64,000 nt of DNA from NCBI RefSeq assembly GCF_036785885.1, contig NC_092320.1:13207557-13271556 (forward strand). The letters are read 5' to 3'. The translations under genes were made by a program, and so were the position numbers. Numbering within the stretch: the first letter of the stretch is position 1; each line of letters begins with the position of its first letter. Positions 13,795 through 24,523 of the stretch are shown in pieces. Origin of the DNA: Coffea arabica (lineage: Eukaryota; Streptophyta; Magnoliopsida; Gentianales; Rubiaceae). Under the pieces are notes generated by a model that was not told where the DNA came from, did no database searches, and saw only the letters and a program-made list of their open reading frames with translations.

Positions 13795-13929
13795 GACTGG
13801 TTCCAAAACTGAGCTTGCTCCAGTTTCAGTTTCAACAGGTTCTCGCACTGATGCAATACCATATTCTAGGAAATATGATGGGGTAGTTGGCATGTTGGGT
13901 ACAATAGAAGCCATCAACGTTCTAAAGCG
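13795..13929 (+). pseudogene. Ureidoglycolate amidohydrolase (UAH/allantoate amidohydrolase family) exon
   Basis: A single exon between a GTAG acceptor and a GTATG donor reads TGSRTDAIPYSRKYDGVVGM then LGTIEAINVLKR. This is the metal-binding region of the M20-type amidohydrolases of purine-ureide breakdown, and the residues fit plant UAH best. The usual metal-ligand His (GSH-D) is replaced by Arg (GSR-D), so the exon is degraded at a key position. No other exon of the gene is present. Confidence 0.82.
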
Positions 13930-14358
13930 GTATGTTGGCTAAATTGGCTTGACTGACTCTTGTTAGCCCTCTTGAATTCTTAAATTGTACCATGGCCCAA
14001 AATTCAAGGTTGCAGTTGTTTGCTGGTTTGCTTTACCTAAATTTTTCGCTTGTTCGATGGTAGGTAATTTTTTTACGGAGTTGGAATCTTAGAGAATTGC
14101 CTTTCCCCCCTACTCCTTTATGTGTTTCTTGGATCCTTGCTTTACTAATGCTGCTATGCAATGGTCTTAATGCTAATTTTTTCATCTTTTTTCCTTGTAT
14201 GCTTTGTTCTTTCCCTTATGCTAAATATCTGGCTGTGATTGTTTGCTGCTTTTTGATGTTTTATCTTTTCTGGAGTTTTGTTTGATTTCTTTTGGATTTT
14301 TCATAAGAGATGTTAAAAAGTAGGAACAAGTTTTTGGATACAAATCTGGAGAAAGTTT
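13930..14358 (+). other. Spacer between amidohydrolase and TERT fragments
   Basis: T-rich, intron-like. A 62-codon hydrophobic open frame at 14097-14285 follows composition and has no recognised domain. Confidence 0.45.
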
Positions 14359-14646
14359 GTGGAGCTTCCCACACATTCATTTGGCAACCAAGATACACGT
14401 GATGCTTTGTCTGCAGCAATCCACCATGAGAACAAAGCTGTCATGTACCACTGCAAATATCCGCTTTTAAGGTTTATTGATGACTTTATTTTCATGTCAA
14501 CGTCAAAGAAACGGGCCTCTTTGTTCTTCTCCCGGTTGCAAGGAGGATTTCATGGATACAACTGCTATATGAATAAAGGGAAATTTGGTGTAAATTTTGA
14601 TATGGATCATGTATCAGGATTCAGGTCAAATATACTCTATATGGGT
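14359..14646 (+). pseudogene. Telomerase reverse transcriptase (TERT) fragment
   Basis: The open stretch includes LLRFIDDFIFMSTSKK, the TERT motif C with its two catalytic Asp residues, then FFSRLQGGFHGYNCYMNKGK and NFDMDHVSGFRSN, matching the plant TERT reverse-transcriptase domain from motif C through D. The first ~28 codons (14359-14442) are less clearly TERT. Translation ends in TAA at 14647 right after the recognisable block. Only this piece of a gene that normally encodes a protein of over 1,000 residues is present, so it is a captured fragment without function on its own. Confidence 0.85.
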
Positions 14647-14648
14647 TA

Positions 14649-14670
14649 ACTCTATGGTTGACCATAGAGT
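14649..14670 (+). repeat. Perfect 9-bp stem with 4-nt loop
   Basis: ACTCTATGG, TTGA, CCATAGAGT. It directly follows the TERT fragment, near the right end of the Helitron-type segment. Its role is unknown. Confidence 0.7.
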
Positions 14671-14864
14671 AAATTTTGAAATGAAGCTTATGGATTTGAA
14701 GCTCAAGATAAGATAGCTAATTTGGATTCCTATTTTCGTGAAACAATTTTGCCTCCTACTTATTCATGTATATTATATTTAGCTGTGTACACAAATTATT
14801 AACTGACAAACATTTTTGTTCCATGAATCCATATGTCTAAGTGGGCATATTTTCTGTTTATCCC

Positions 14865-14894
14865 AACGCGCGCAGCGCGTTTTGTGCCTCCTAG
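14865..14894 (+). repeat. Helitron terminal hairpin and CTAG end (segment 2)
   Basis: AACGCGC, GCA, GCGCGTT forms a perfect 7-bp GC-rich stem. Nine bases later comes CTAG, followed by T. Confidence 0.82.
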
Positions 14895-15757
14895 TTCTAT
14901 ATATGTTGAGAATATGTAGGCCATCAATTTGCATCACATTTGTTTTCCACAAAAGGAGCGTGCAAGGACGTGGCCGCTTTGCATTGAAGTTTGACTGACG
15001 ATCAAAATATTGTTGGGCCCACTCAATTTGTTTTAGCTCTTTTAGCAATGTTTTTAACCGGCCAGTGAACCAGAGAGGGGGGCGGTTCACGGTCCGACCG
15101 GTCCGACCGGTCGGACCGGCCGGTTCAACGGTTCTCTGTTTTTTTTTTTTTTTTTTTGCAGCTTTAATGCTAAATACTTCATAGGTCTTCACTGTACAGT
15201 CTACATTGGAACTTGACGGTTAATGTACATTCTAACATGGTTATTAATAACTTAAGTCCCTAAAATACATTCATCAATATAACTTAAAACTAAATTTAAG
15301 TTGAGATAATAATAAATTTTCTAAAAATTATACATGAAACCTGGAATGACAAATATAACTAAAATATCATAATTCACCGCAAGTTTTCATAAATTCATTA
15401 CAAACATAAATAGATATAGCCCAAATATTCACCAATTATCACAAACAAAAACACACAAATAACTAAAATAAATATTGACATTCTTTCACAATTCTAAAAA
15501 AGTCCATAAAAGAGTTCAACTCATATTCAAGGCATACAATTTGAATAACAAATGTCCATCATTGGCATGACAAGGCATGAGCACCCCCTTCACAATTTCA
15601 TCAATTTAACCTGAAAAAGTTAAAAAGTTTATTACAAAAAATATAAATCTAATTGGTGAAACTAAAAAAAAAAAGCCAAAAAATTTTGAAAAACAAAGAT
15701 ACAACCAAACACAAAAAAAATCAATTGCTACTAAACATCACTAATTAATATGTTATA

Positions 15758-16428
15758 TTACCAATCATTATCTTCATCACCATCCAAAAGGCGCCTACGC
15801 TGAAATGCTTCCAAGTCAATATCATTATCTTCTCCAACTTCACTTTCATCATCTAAATAAATAAATAAAGTAACAATTAAGGACTTATCCATATTTATAA
15901 TAAAATTCAAATTAAAAAATGCACTTTTAGCACCTCATATTACAAGTTAAAAATATATTTATTTTACTATTAAAACCAACCTTCAACTAGTTGAGAATCA
16001 TCTTTAGGAAGTTCTTCAAGTTCTTCCTCCAATTCATCACAATTAAGCTCGCCATCTTGTTCTTCTTCTATGACCCAAAATTCCGTTTTATCAATAGATT
16101 CATAATCAATGGGATCATAAGATCTCTTTCGGTGATCAAACCTACAATAAAATACATTAGTTACAAATTTAATATTACTTTAAAAAATAAAATATAAAGA
16201 ATAAAGTAAAAAATCAATTATACCTATGTTGCAAACGCAAATTGTAGTGCACATAAACAAGATCATTAAGTCTTTGGTGCTCCAACCTATTCCTTTTTTT
16301 AGTGTGAATGCGTTCAAAAACGCTCCAATTACGTTCACACCCAGAAGAAGAAGCTGTTTGACTCAAAATTCTAATTGCAAGCTTTTGCAAATTCGGAGCA
16401 TCACAACCATATAACTTCCACCAATTTT
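15758..16428 (-). pseudogene. hAT transposase, C-terminal dimerisation region only
   Basis: Three minus-strand exons: 16224-16428 (ENWWKLYG, LAIRILSQTASSSGCERNWS, FERIHTKKRNRL, RLNDLVYVHYNLRL), 15981-16141 (DHRKRSYDPIDYESIDKTEF then an acidic tail) and 15758-15852 (EDNDIDLEAFQRRRLLDGDE, ending NDW and TAA). The first is the hAT family dimerisation domain. Introns keep GT/AG. No BED zinc finger or RNase H-like catalytic core was found upstream (16450-18350), so this copy cannot make a full transposase. The surviving 3' exons have no stop and look little decayed. Confidence 0.88.
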
Positions 16429-17562
16429 CTGTCACAATCATATTAAAATATTAGATCAAATAAAAAATAAATTCACAATTTTTGATATTAAAAAAATAGA
16501 AATAACCTGGCCGATCAGATTTACAAATAATTAGATATAATTAGTTCATTTGTAAAATATAGTGTACTAATAAGCAAATAAAATTAACAAATTTTCAGTA
16601 ATATAAGAAGATCAATTAGTCACATGAATAGCTCAACTAAGAAAATGAAAAGAGAAAAGTCAGTGTTAAACTATGTCTATGCGAAAAGGAAAAAAGAAAA
16701 GTCAAGCGTAAAAGTGTTACAATGAAAAAATCAACTCATTACAATGCAACACAAATGAAAGCAACAAGAGGAATATTAATGGTACGGTTCTCAGTAGCAC
16801 AAAATTGAAAAATTCAAATGCAGCAATCTTGTTTTTTGTTTTCATAAAAAACTAGGCCTTAGTTGACCCAAAGAAATAACAAGAAGGATATATACTAATA
16901 GTGAGACAATTAAGTACCCAGCCAATTTCTGTGACCATTCAACTAATTTCCTTGTGCTAATGGCAATATATCAAAAGAAAATTTTAGGTTAGGAAGTGAA
17001 TAAATAGTTTTACCACTAATGTAAACAATCCAACACTTCTTACTTTTAGAGTATTAATAATCAACAGTAATTAAATAAGCTAAAGCTGCCAAACTTTATA
17101 GAATATAGCACCAAATAAATCTCCTGAGCTTTGAATGAAAGAGATATAATTTCTTATGATCCTAGTTGCTTTTAACAAATAAAAAGCAATTTATTTTGTA
17201 ATTTTTTGTAGCCCGGATGGATTTAAAGAATATATATGTGTGTGTTATTGTCTAGGTAAATTGAACAAGCCATAAAAATATACCCAGTCATAACACCAAT
17301 GATCAAGCCATAAAAATATACGAGATGAAATCTAAAAAAAAATAAAAAAAAAATCTCCTATAACTGAAGTATATTGCATATCTCCACAAAAGACAAACAT
17401 GTTGAAAAAATGAACAAATACATTAAGGTGGCACAATAACAAAGTACTATCAAAGTCCTTGTGATTGTCAAACCCAGAGGTCCTACAGACAGAAGAAATC
17501 CCTGCGCTCCTTTAATTAGACAAACTTCAAGTTGAAATAATATTGATTAAATAAAAAAAGCT
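16429..17562. other. AT-rich interior of the hAT element
   Basis: No transposase core or other gene recognised where the catalytic exons should be. Composition is strongly A-rich on the plus strand. Confidence 0.5.
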
Positions 17563-18313
17563 GTATGAACTTTGAACATTTGAGCAGAAATTAGTTTTTG
17601 GTCACAGAAATTAATTGAATAAAAAAAGGGCATACGGTTGCATACTATAATCATAAATCATAAATTAGTTGCATACGGTTATTGTCACAAACAATATCAA
17701 TGGAACAAAAAAAGGGCATTCCAAATATTAATTCCAGAAAAATACAAAATTAAAAAACCAAACATGACTAATTTTATTAATTTGATGCTTCATCCAAAAA
17801 ATAACTTCTCCAAACATGACTGCCAAATAATTTATGATTCATAAACGGATGAAAATTTGGGGGAAAAAAAAGAAGAAAATACGAAAAAATCCACTAAAGA
17901 TAATATAGAAAACAAAAATCAAGAAAAGGCAAAAAAAAAGCCGTATGAACTTTGAACATTTGAGCAGAAATTAGTTTTTGGTCACAGAAATTAATTGAAT
18001 AAAAAAAGGGCATACGGTTGCATACTATAATCATAAATCATAAATTAGTTGCATACGGTTATTGTCACAAACAATATCAATGAAACAAAAAAAGGGCATT
18101 CCAAATATTAATTCCAGAAAAATACAAAATTAAAAAACCAAACATGACTAATTTTATTAATTTGATACTTCATCCAAAAAATAACTTCTCCAAACATGAC
18201 TGCCAAATAATTTATGATTCATAAACGGATGAAAATTTGGGGAAAAAAAAGAAGAAAATACGAAAAAATCCACTAAAGATAATATAGAAAACAAAAATCA
18301 AGAAAAGGCAAAA
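17563..18313. repeat. Tandem duplication, two ~380-bp copies inside the hAT element
   Basis: A block starting GTATGAACTTTGAACATTTG at 17563 repeats at 17943 with only a few substitutions and a short indel. Each copy contains TTGCATACGGTTATTGTCAC. The near identity suggests a recent duplication. Confidence 0.9.
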
Positions 18314-18654
18314 ATTAAACTTACCAAGATGCAAAGCTTTGGAGTCCCGTCTAAAAATAATAGTGTGCTGATCTTGTTGTGGATATTTGGATGTGGAAGG
18401 ATGATGAAGAAAAAAAAAATAGATTAACTGGAAATTGAAGGAATGGAGGAACTGAGAAAGTGAGAAAGTGAAGTGAAGCCAAGGAGAAATGAGAAATGGT
18501 GCCGTCGCCGTCTGTGCGTTTGTGGCTTTGTGCGGCTGAGAAAGAATTACGAAAGTGAATTGAATGAATGGTGCCGTCTGAAACCAATGCTAGGGTTTTT
18601 TTTATTTAATCTAATTTTATATTTTGATTAGATTAAGTATAATTCTACACAAGA

Positions 18655-18735
18655 AAAGGCTTGTCCCTCAGTTGTAGATTGGTGGTAAGTATACCCCTTG
18701 TGATCATGATGGCCCGAGTTCGAATCTTAGCTGCC
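18655..18735 (+). repeat. tRNA-derived (SINE-like) sequence inside the hAT element
   Basis: TAGATTGGTGGTAAGT resembles a tRNA A box, and GAGTTCGAATC about 45 nt later matches the B-box consensus. The region does not fold as a complete tRNA by eye, so it is called as a possible SINE head or decayed tRNA-like piece. Confidence 0.35.
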
Positions 18736-19079
18736 TCTATTGTTGTTATTGTTTTCAATTTCAGGTCTATTGCTTGAAAATTTATGAACCGGCGGTTTAC
18801 GGTTTAAACGGTTTTTAACGGTTCGTCCGGTTCTTAGCGGTTTTCCATTAGTTTCCGGGTGTGATGCTGGACCGGACCGTTGATACTACCGGTTCGCGGT
18901 CGGACCGGTCGAACCGGCCGGTCCGGTCCGGTTCTGAAAACGTTGTCTTTTAGTTGTGGACAAAATCAAGTACGCGAGCTACACAACCTCTATTATGATG
19001 AGAAAGAGTTTGCGTAGAGTTGAACAAAAACTACAATTCTCATTTAGCCCCACTTTCTCGTAACAGCCACTGCTATTAA

Positions 19080-19480
19080 GGATATTAAAACCGGAAAGAA
19101 GACTCAACTATCTGTTTTGGCCCTTTCGGGCTTCATGTTGTCATCTGTACTCGGCAAAACGAGGCTTTCAATGAGACAACATTCATCACTGAGGTTGTTG
19201 AACTCCTTGAAAAGCCTAACAGATTGTGACTTTCTCTTAAATTGTGAAGTCCAATTTTTTGATACGCTAGTTCACCTCAGCTGATATAGAAAGTACCTTT
19301 CGTCTAAACATCATCAAAGGTTCATGTGAAAGAGTGATCACCTTAGTCTAAGATTCTCCATATTCCTTCATAACCCATAGATCACCAGCCCTACACAAGA
19401 AAGAGTCAAAACTGCCAATTTCTCCTTCTTGATGCAATTTCAGAAGCCCAAGCTTTACCAATGTTTGGTTTGGAACTTCC
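19080..19480 (-). pseudogene. F-box protein remnant (F-box-associated domain)
   Basis: The minus strand reads KLGLLKLHQEGEIGSFDSFL, then AGDLWVMKEYGES, a stop, and TKVITLSHEPLMMFRRK. The LWVMKEYG block is the hallmark of the F-box-associated domain in plant F-box proteins, normally followed by W-TK; here the Trp codon is TAG. A further decayed part (CLIESLVLPS) lies near 19150-19200 in a shifted frame. The F-box itself is not seen. F-box proteins are substrate adaptors of SCF ubiquitin ligases; this copy is dead. Confidence 0.65.
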
Positions 19481-19567
19481 AGCACGAAAGAAGTGTATTA
19501 ACTTAGAAAGCGACCTATTTAATTCTCAAGCAATGCTGAAATTGTTCCTGGTTTCTATTTTTCTACC

Positions 19568-19813
19568 TTAGAGCAATGCTGCACCATCCGTGTAATTCTC
19601 TATCCCATTGATCAGCAAGCCTGTACACCAAGCACTTTCATTAAATGGACTTCTTAATACAAACAGAAAAAGGGGCATAAGAACAGTATATAGGTGACTA
19701 ATAGATTCATTAGCTACAGAACAAAGAGGATAAATAGGATTCAACACTAGACAACATGCAACCATATGATATCTATTATGTTCCTTCACATGTAAGCCAC
19801 TGTGTGAAAGCAT
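19568..19813 (-). pseudogene. Possible LINE reverse-transcriptase tail (zf-RVT-like), weak
   Basis: An 81-codon open stretch contains YPLCSVANESISHL, which resembles the Cys/His knuckle (CPLC, then E-SHLF) at the C-terminus of plant LINE polyproteins. The expected first Cys is Tyr and no neighbouring RT domain was found. Confidence 0.25.
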
Positions 19814-20302
19814 GTCCTAGAACATGCGTTTTTTTCCCTAAAGTAGCTGAATTCAAGGCACAGAAGGACCTGCTATCATCAGCTTCTTCGTAACAAATTT
19901 AGTGGTGCATAGACCTTAAGCATCAGCTAACCAAACAGCAGAATAAAAGGGGCCTACAAGATGGATTTGGTTGACCAAATTTGTGCTGTAATTGTCGTTG
20001 GACAAAACTGCTGTATTACCCTCTATTTTAGGTGTTTTAGGCTTTGGATTATGATGTGGCCCAACCTTCGTCTTGGTATAGACTGGGCCAACAGTTAGCG
20101 TCATTAATATTTTATTTAGATTAAACCCTTTGTTATGCAATTTTGGCTCCTCACTAACTTACAAGCCCAGCCTTACACGGCTAAGTTTGTGTAGGAACTT
20201 TGGTAAATATGATTCTAGTGACAATAGTTACAGTAGAAAACAAATCTAGGTTCATACATACATCTATTTATAAGAGACATGTTTCCTAAATGAAAGCTTA
20301 CA
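19814..20302. other. Upstream region of the tetraspanin-like gene
   Basis: No gene recognised. It may hold the promoter of the gene at 20303, but no convincing TATA box at a standard distance was identified. Confidence 0.4.
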
Positions 20303-21091
20303 ATGAATTTGCTTTCTACTTGCAAGATGTTATCTCCGCGAGCCTTCCGTTTGATGACTGTCGGGGCCATGCTGCTCCTATCTGGTGGCGTCTTCATCAC
20401 TGGTTCAATTTTGGCCTCTCAGTTCGAAACCAGCTGTACCGACTTTGTGCAGTCCTTTTTTGTTGTATATGGAGCAGCTGCGGTCCTATGGTCCTGTTTC
20501 GGTTTGTTCTTCCTTTTGAAGAACCATCCATATTGGTACTTCTCTTACATGGTACTTCAAGCTCTCCTCTCTTTGGGTCTTCTAGCTACCTTGATAGCAT
20601 TCTGGACGTTGGTGGCTACGACCGATCATGGTTTAGAACGTTGGTGGATGAGGAGATTTTTGTCCGAGCATGGATGGACACCTGTGGTGCAATGCTTGAT
20701 GAGCACTCACTTCTGTAGACATTTCCCTGACGTTGGTGGTTGTTGCCAGATGCCATTTGGTTGTGGCACAGATAAAAAACTTGATCCAGATTGCCATAGG
20801 TGGGCAGGCACAAATGAGAAACTTTGTTATACATGCTTTAGTTGTCGGCGAGCCATAGCTCATCGACTGAGGGCTCATGGGAGGAGCCTGCAGCCTGCCT
20901 TTGTGATACTTATACTGCTGATGCTACTTGTGGAGGTTGCATTGATAGTAGAGTATTTGAAGAGAGGAGCACTACCATCAACCGATGTGCCGCCCAGAGG
21001 GCATGAGCCACCAGTTGGGGCAGCTGAGGGAGTGCAGGAGCCACCAGTTGGGGCAGTTGTGAGAGGGCAGGAGCCACCAGATGGGCATTAG
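20303..21091 (+). CDS. Tetraspanin-like four-helix membrane protein, intronless
   Basis: The 262-residue protein has four hydrophobic segments: about 17-38 (VGAMLLLSGGVFITGSIL), 51-72, 81-104 and 200-220 (VILILLMLLVEVALIVEYL). Between helices 3 and 4 lies an extracellular loop with GGCCQMPFGCG, DPDCHRWAG and KLCYTCFSCRRA, the Cys signature of plant tetraspanins (GCC-P, DC-W, LCY-C-SC). Tetraspanins organise membrane microdomains at the plasma membrane. Translation may start at Met1 or Met9. The C-terminal tail has a degenerate repeat (HEPPVGAAEGV, QEPPVGAVVRG, QEPPDGH). Size is normal for the family and no frame damage is visible. Lack of introns is unusual, since many plant tetraspanin genes have one, so it may be a retrocopy, although no poly-A tail or flanking duplication was found. 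Confidence 0.8.
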   Translation: MNLLSTCKMLSPRAFRLMTVGAMLLLSGGVFITGSILASQFETSCTDFVQSFFVVYGAAAVLWSCFGLFFLLKNHPYWYFSYMVLQALLSLGLLATLIAFWTLVATTDHGLERWWMRRFLSEHGWTPVVQCLMSTHFCRHFPDVGGCCQMPFGCGTDKKLDPDCHRWAGTNEKLCYTCFSCRRAIAHRLRAHGRSLQPAFVILILLMLLVEVALIVEYLKRGALPSTDVPPRGHEPPVGAAEGVQEPPVGAVVRGQEPPDGH

Positions 21092-22596
21092 TTGAGCGTG
21101 AGTAAGCAGTTGTGGCAGCTGATTCTGAGCAGGAGGAGCAGGTTTCCACTGGGATATTATTTCCACTATGCCTGTCTCTATCGTATTCCGATGCAAGTTT
21201 TACGTTATTTTAGTGGTGCACAATCTTAGGGTTATTGTGCACTTTGTTAACTATCAGCTTATTCTTAGAAATTGTACGTCTTTCTGTGTTCATTATCATA
21301 TCTTGAACCCTATGCTGCAAACTCGTGGGTATCATAGTATTCTAGGAGGACTCCAATCGTGCAAGCACATCTTATTTGGTTCAACAAGTTGTTTCTGAAA
21401 TCTTGGTTGCTCCGTTAACGAACTATCATCAGCAAACAAGAAGAATAAAAGGTTTATTTTGGTCGAACGAAACTTCATTAATTAATCCAATGTAATAAAG
21501 GAAAGGAAAGAGCAAAAGAAATGTTTGGAAGTTGTTGCATTGTATGTGCAAAATTCATCTATATGAAAATTTTGGTTAGACTTAGTCCTCTTTCTTTCAA
21601 TGTGTCAAAGATCTTTATGAAATATATATGGAGACAACTTACTCCATCTTTGTATTCTCAAAAAAGATAATTTGAAATTGCAAAAGTCAAACTCAGCATG
21701 ACATAAAGACAGTAAAGTTTTAGCATCTAATTCATGAACAGAATATTGGTTAAGATCATAGAAGAATAGGTGGGCAACTTGAAATCTAGTGCTGATTATT
21801 CTCAAGAACCTCCCAGACAATTAGGCTTACATGAATGATGGAAATAAGCATTGCATTGGAGGGCTCTAAGAATTATTCTCCTGTCAGAGTTTGAGCTTGA
21901 ATCCTGGACCCGCTGGGGGCGGAAGGGTTAAAAAATCATCAAATGATTCCAACCCCAAAATGTACCATATGATATAATTGATTAGACCTGGAAGAGCTGG
22001 CAGAGTAATCGCGGACATATGTAATCATTGCCGTTGGTGTTGACCGGCTCTTGCCTGGAAATTGACTCATGGAAAGAAATTTAGGAAATACTAATAAAGG
22101 AACTTTTACTACATAGCTGCGGGCAGAAACTTCTAAGACTCTAAGAAAAAACAAAAGAAGTTCAGGGATTCCAATTCAAAACTACAAATGTTAATGAATA
22201 AGATAGTAAATCAATTTTTATTAGATGAGACAGGTACCAAATTAACGCAGTTGTATTGCTGAACTATGAGGATATATATATATATATATATATTTCATAT
22301 TATAGATTTTTACTATTTTCTGTTTCTGATGATGGGGTTAACTTGTTAATAAACAGCCCTCTGTGCCAAACAAAAAGAAATTATAGCAGAATTTGACGTG
22401 ATTGAATGGGAAAAAAAAGCCTCCCTAAAGGTTAGATGAAGCGAAATTTTGCATGATTTTAGGAAATCATCAACAATAGGAAAATCCAATATTCTACAAG
22501 TGCTGATATTCCCCCGCATCTTTGATTGGTCGCAAATGTCAATCACTGTATTTAAACATCACATTGCAACTTTGGGATTAATCACTGAACACAACA
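21092..22596. other. Intergenic, AT-rich, no gene recognised
   Basis: Contains the probable 3' UTR of the tetraspanin-like gene and a (TA)n tract at 22269-22292. Short open frames have no recognisable domain. Confidence 0.5.
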
Positions 22597-23128
22597 ATGC
22601 ATCGAGTATTCTTTCTAATTGCCATCTTTTGCAGCCTAATGGTTGCTAAATACCGACAATTTGTGACTGGAGATTCGTCTCTCATAAAACAAATCTGCAA
22701 GAAAACATCGGAACCTCATTCTTGCCAATTTTGCTTTCGGTTGATCCCACGAAGCAATCGAGAGGATGCAAGAGGGCTCGGAGATGCATCGATTTCTCGT
22801 GGTCACCAACGAATGTTTGTACAGCGACAAGACATTGTTGATTTGGCAAGAACTTCCAGTTCTAGCAAGTTTAAGGATGGAAACTTGCTTCAATTGCTTA
22901 ACCAATATTGATTCAATTGGACAACATTTGGCTCAGGCACTCCTCAGTTGAAAGGATGGAAGCTATCGGATTCAGGCGTCTTCCGATCAAGTCCAAGAAG
23001 CTCTCGATGATTATCAACGATGTCATGATGGATTAGTGAATTATATACTTACATTAAAAGTTATTAATGAACTTTCCTTGACAAAGGCTTTCGTTGAAGT
23101 TGCTCAACGAATTCTCCTTCGATTATAG
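22597..23128 (+). pseudogene. PMEI/invertase-inhibitor family gene, frameshifted
   Basis: These small secreted four-helix proteins inhibit pectin methylesterases or invertases in the apoplast or vacuole. Translation from 22597 gives a signal peptide (MHRVFFLIAIFCSLMVA), then SLIKQICKKTSEPHSCQFC with the family's C-x8-C pair, and the middle helices to about 22875. The frame then shifts by one: METCFNCLTNIDSIGQHLAQ, an in-frame TGA at 22949, and DGSYRIQASSDQVQEALDDY with QRCHDGLV and a normal-looking C-terminus ending TAG at 23126. So nearly the full gene is present, with one frameshift and one stop. It belongs with the 'type A' fragments of the distal array (shared R-S/D-RED/KGD-GL block). Confidence 0.85.
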
Positions 23129-24045
23129 ATTCTATCAATTTGGAACAGGATATATTTCTTCGTAGCAGTTCAAATTTCACTAGGCGTTTCATACGAAATT
23201 TAGTTTATATTTGAAGCGTTTCATGTGAAAGGATTATTGAAGATATATTGGTTGCAACAATTTCACAAAAATAGCTTATATACAAAGAGTTAGCACTTTT
23301 TAGCTTAATTTTATGATTTTGTTTTTAGTTCTTTAATTATTATCTCTGCAATATGTCATTATGGATTCCGAACAATTGTATATAATTGTATGCACGCGAG
23401 GAAGACATTAGCAAGAAGGAAATTCACCAATTTCTTCAGCTCATATATGCCTATCTCTCTAGGCATAATTACTTCTTGAGGTATAAACACACGAGTATGC
23501 TATAAACTATTGCCCCGTTTAGCAAGTGGTATTTGTTTAAAACTCTACTGTAGAAGTTGTAGAAATTTTTATTTGAAATATGTAAATTTTTGGATATTTT
23601 GAAGTGTATAATTTAAAATTTTTGAAATATTTTTTGAGGTTATTATATTTAAAGTTATTAAAAAACTTGTAACAGACAAATTTGGCCAAAAACTTACTTA
23701 CCAAACAAGGCCTATATGTAATTCTAAAATTATCCTAAACATGCCATGCATAGGAAAAGAAAAATCTCTCACAGGAACAGCCCTGTAGTTATCACAACAG
23801 GTTAGTTTTTTTTTTTTTTTTTTTGTCTCTCTCTCTTTTTCCCCTTACCCATGCGAAAGGATTCTGGAAATCTGGAAGAAAGATTGATTTCAACAGTTGG
23901 AGAAAAACAGCTTATACATAAACGTTTACAACTTTTAAGTTACTCACACGATTTTACTTCAATTTCTTAATAAATTCTTGACGGTTAAGTCTGTCCGTAA
24001 TATTGTATTCTTTTTTTTTTTTTTTTTTGAAAAAAAGGTTTGTTC
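23129..24045. other. Spacer with a MITE and poly-T tracts
   Basis: Non-coding. Two poly-T runs (23808-23824, 24011-24028) and the MITE at 23512 lie here. The last ~14 bases (AAAAAGGTTTGTTCCCTAG) match the sequence that follows each type A fragment in the distal array. Confidence 0.5.
23512..23713. mobile_element. Short MITE-like element, ~200 bp
   Basis: The left end GCCCCGTTTAGCAAGT and the reverse-complemented right end GGCCTTGTTTGGTAAGT are imperfect inverted repeats around an AT-rich interior. The target duplication is unclear, so the exact borders are approximate. Confidence 0.45.
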
Positions 24046-24050
24046 CCTAG
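24046..24050. repeat. Target-site duplication CCTAG, left copy
   Basis: The identical pentamer follows the element at 27510-27514. The uninterrupted array copy reads GTTCCCAAGCAAGGGAG, confirming the insertion point. Confidence 0.9.
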
Positions 24051-24521
24051 TGCAGAGGCCCTGTATTGGGCCTAGACACGTGGCAGCCCAGGTATAGCCG
24101 AGTTGGGTTCCGGCCCCAGGCTCCTGGCTACCGCCCTGGGCCGCACCCCCGCTAGGGCTCCAGGGGGATCAGGAGACCGTCCCGCAGAGGTCGGAGGAGA
24201 TCCCGCTCGGCGCGGGATTGAGATTATATCAGGAAGGTCCCGGAACGTACGGAGGTCGGACTCTGGCCCAGGTATAAATAGTGCTACACACCCATTGCCC
24301 AAGGTACGCTCACTATAGGCAAATTACTCCCGGTTGTTACGACCTCCCGTGAACTCTACTCACCGGAAAACTAACTTGACCGTCGGAGCGCCCTCGGGGA
24401 CAACCCTCGGGCCCCCTCGGTTAGCTCATCCTTTCTGTTTTGCAGGCTTGGAGTCAGCTCTGCCATCAGCGACCCGAGCTGATCAGGTCAGCTCGGTCCG
24501 GGGAAGCCCCGCGCTTCTTCA
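24051..24521 (+). repeat. 5' LTR of the gag-only element
   Basis: 471 bp, TG to CA. A TATAAATA box at 24273-24280 marks the likely U3/R promoter. GC-rich compared with surrounding DNA. Confidence 0.93.
24273..24280 (+). promoter_or_regulatory. LTR TATA box
   Basis: TATAAATA inside the 5' LTR, repeated at 27261-27268 in the 3' LTR. It probably drives genomic RNA starting shortly downstream. Confidence 0.65.
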
Positions 24522-24523
24522 GT

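Larger units (their letters stand above)
15046..18945 (-). mobile_element. hAT DNA transposon, internally altered, 3.9 kb
   Basis: Ends begin CAATGTTTTTAACCGG on the left and, reverse-complemented, CAACGTTTTCAGAACCGG on the right. An exact 8-bp target duplication TCTTTTAG flanks it (15038-15045 and 18946-18953), the size typical of hAT elements. Both subterminal regions are packed with ACCGGTC/GACCGGT motifs, plausible transposase-binding sites. Minus-strand transposase exons survive only for the C-terminal end; the catalytic part is missing and replaced by AT-rich sequence including a 380-bp tandem duplication. Confidence 0.9.

Noticed and set aside
14779-15192. 137-codon minus-strand open frame
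   Set aside because: It spans the Helitron end, the host spacer and the hAT terminus, so it cannot be a resident gene.
18655-18735. Functional tRNA gene
   Set aside because: Acceptor and anticodon stems do not form by eye; only A- and B-box-like motifs are present.
20290-20718. 142-codon frame overlapping the tetraspanin-like gene
   Set aside because: Shadow frame; the longer frame has four helices and the family Cys pattern.
24072-24302. Open frames inside the LTRs of the gag-only element (also 27060-27290)
   Set aside because: They lie in both LTRs on the strand opposite to or across the promoter, and follow from high GC.
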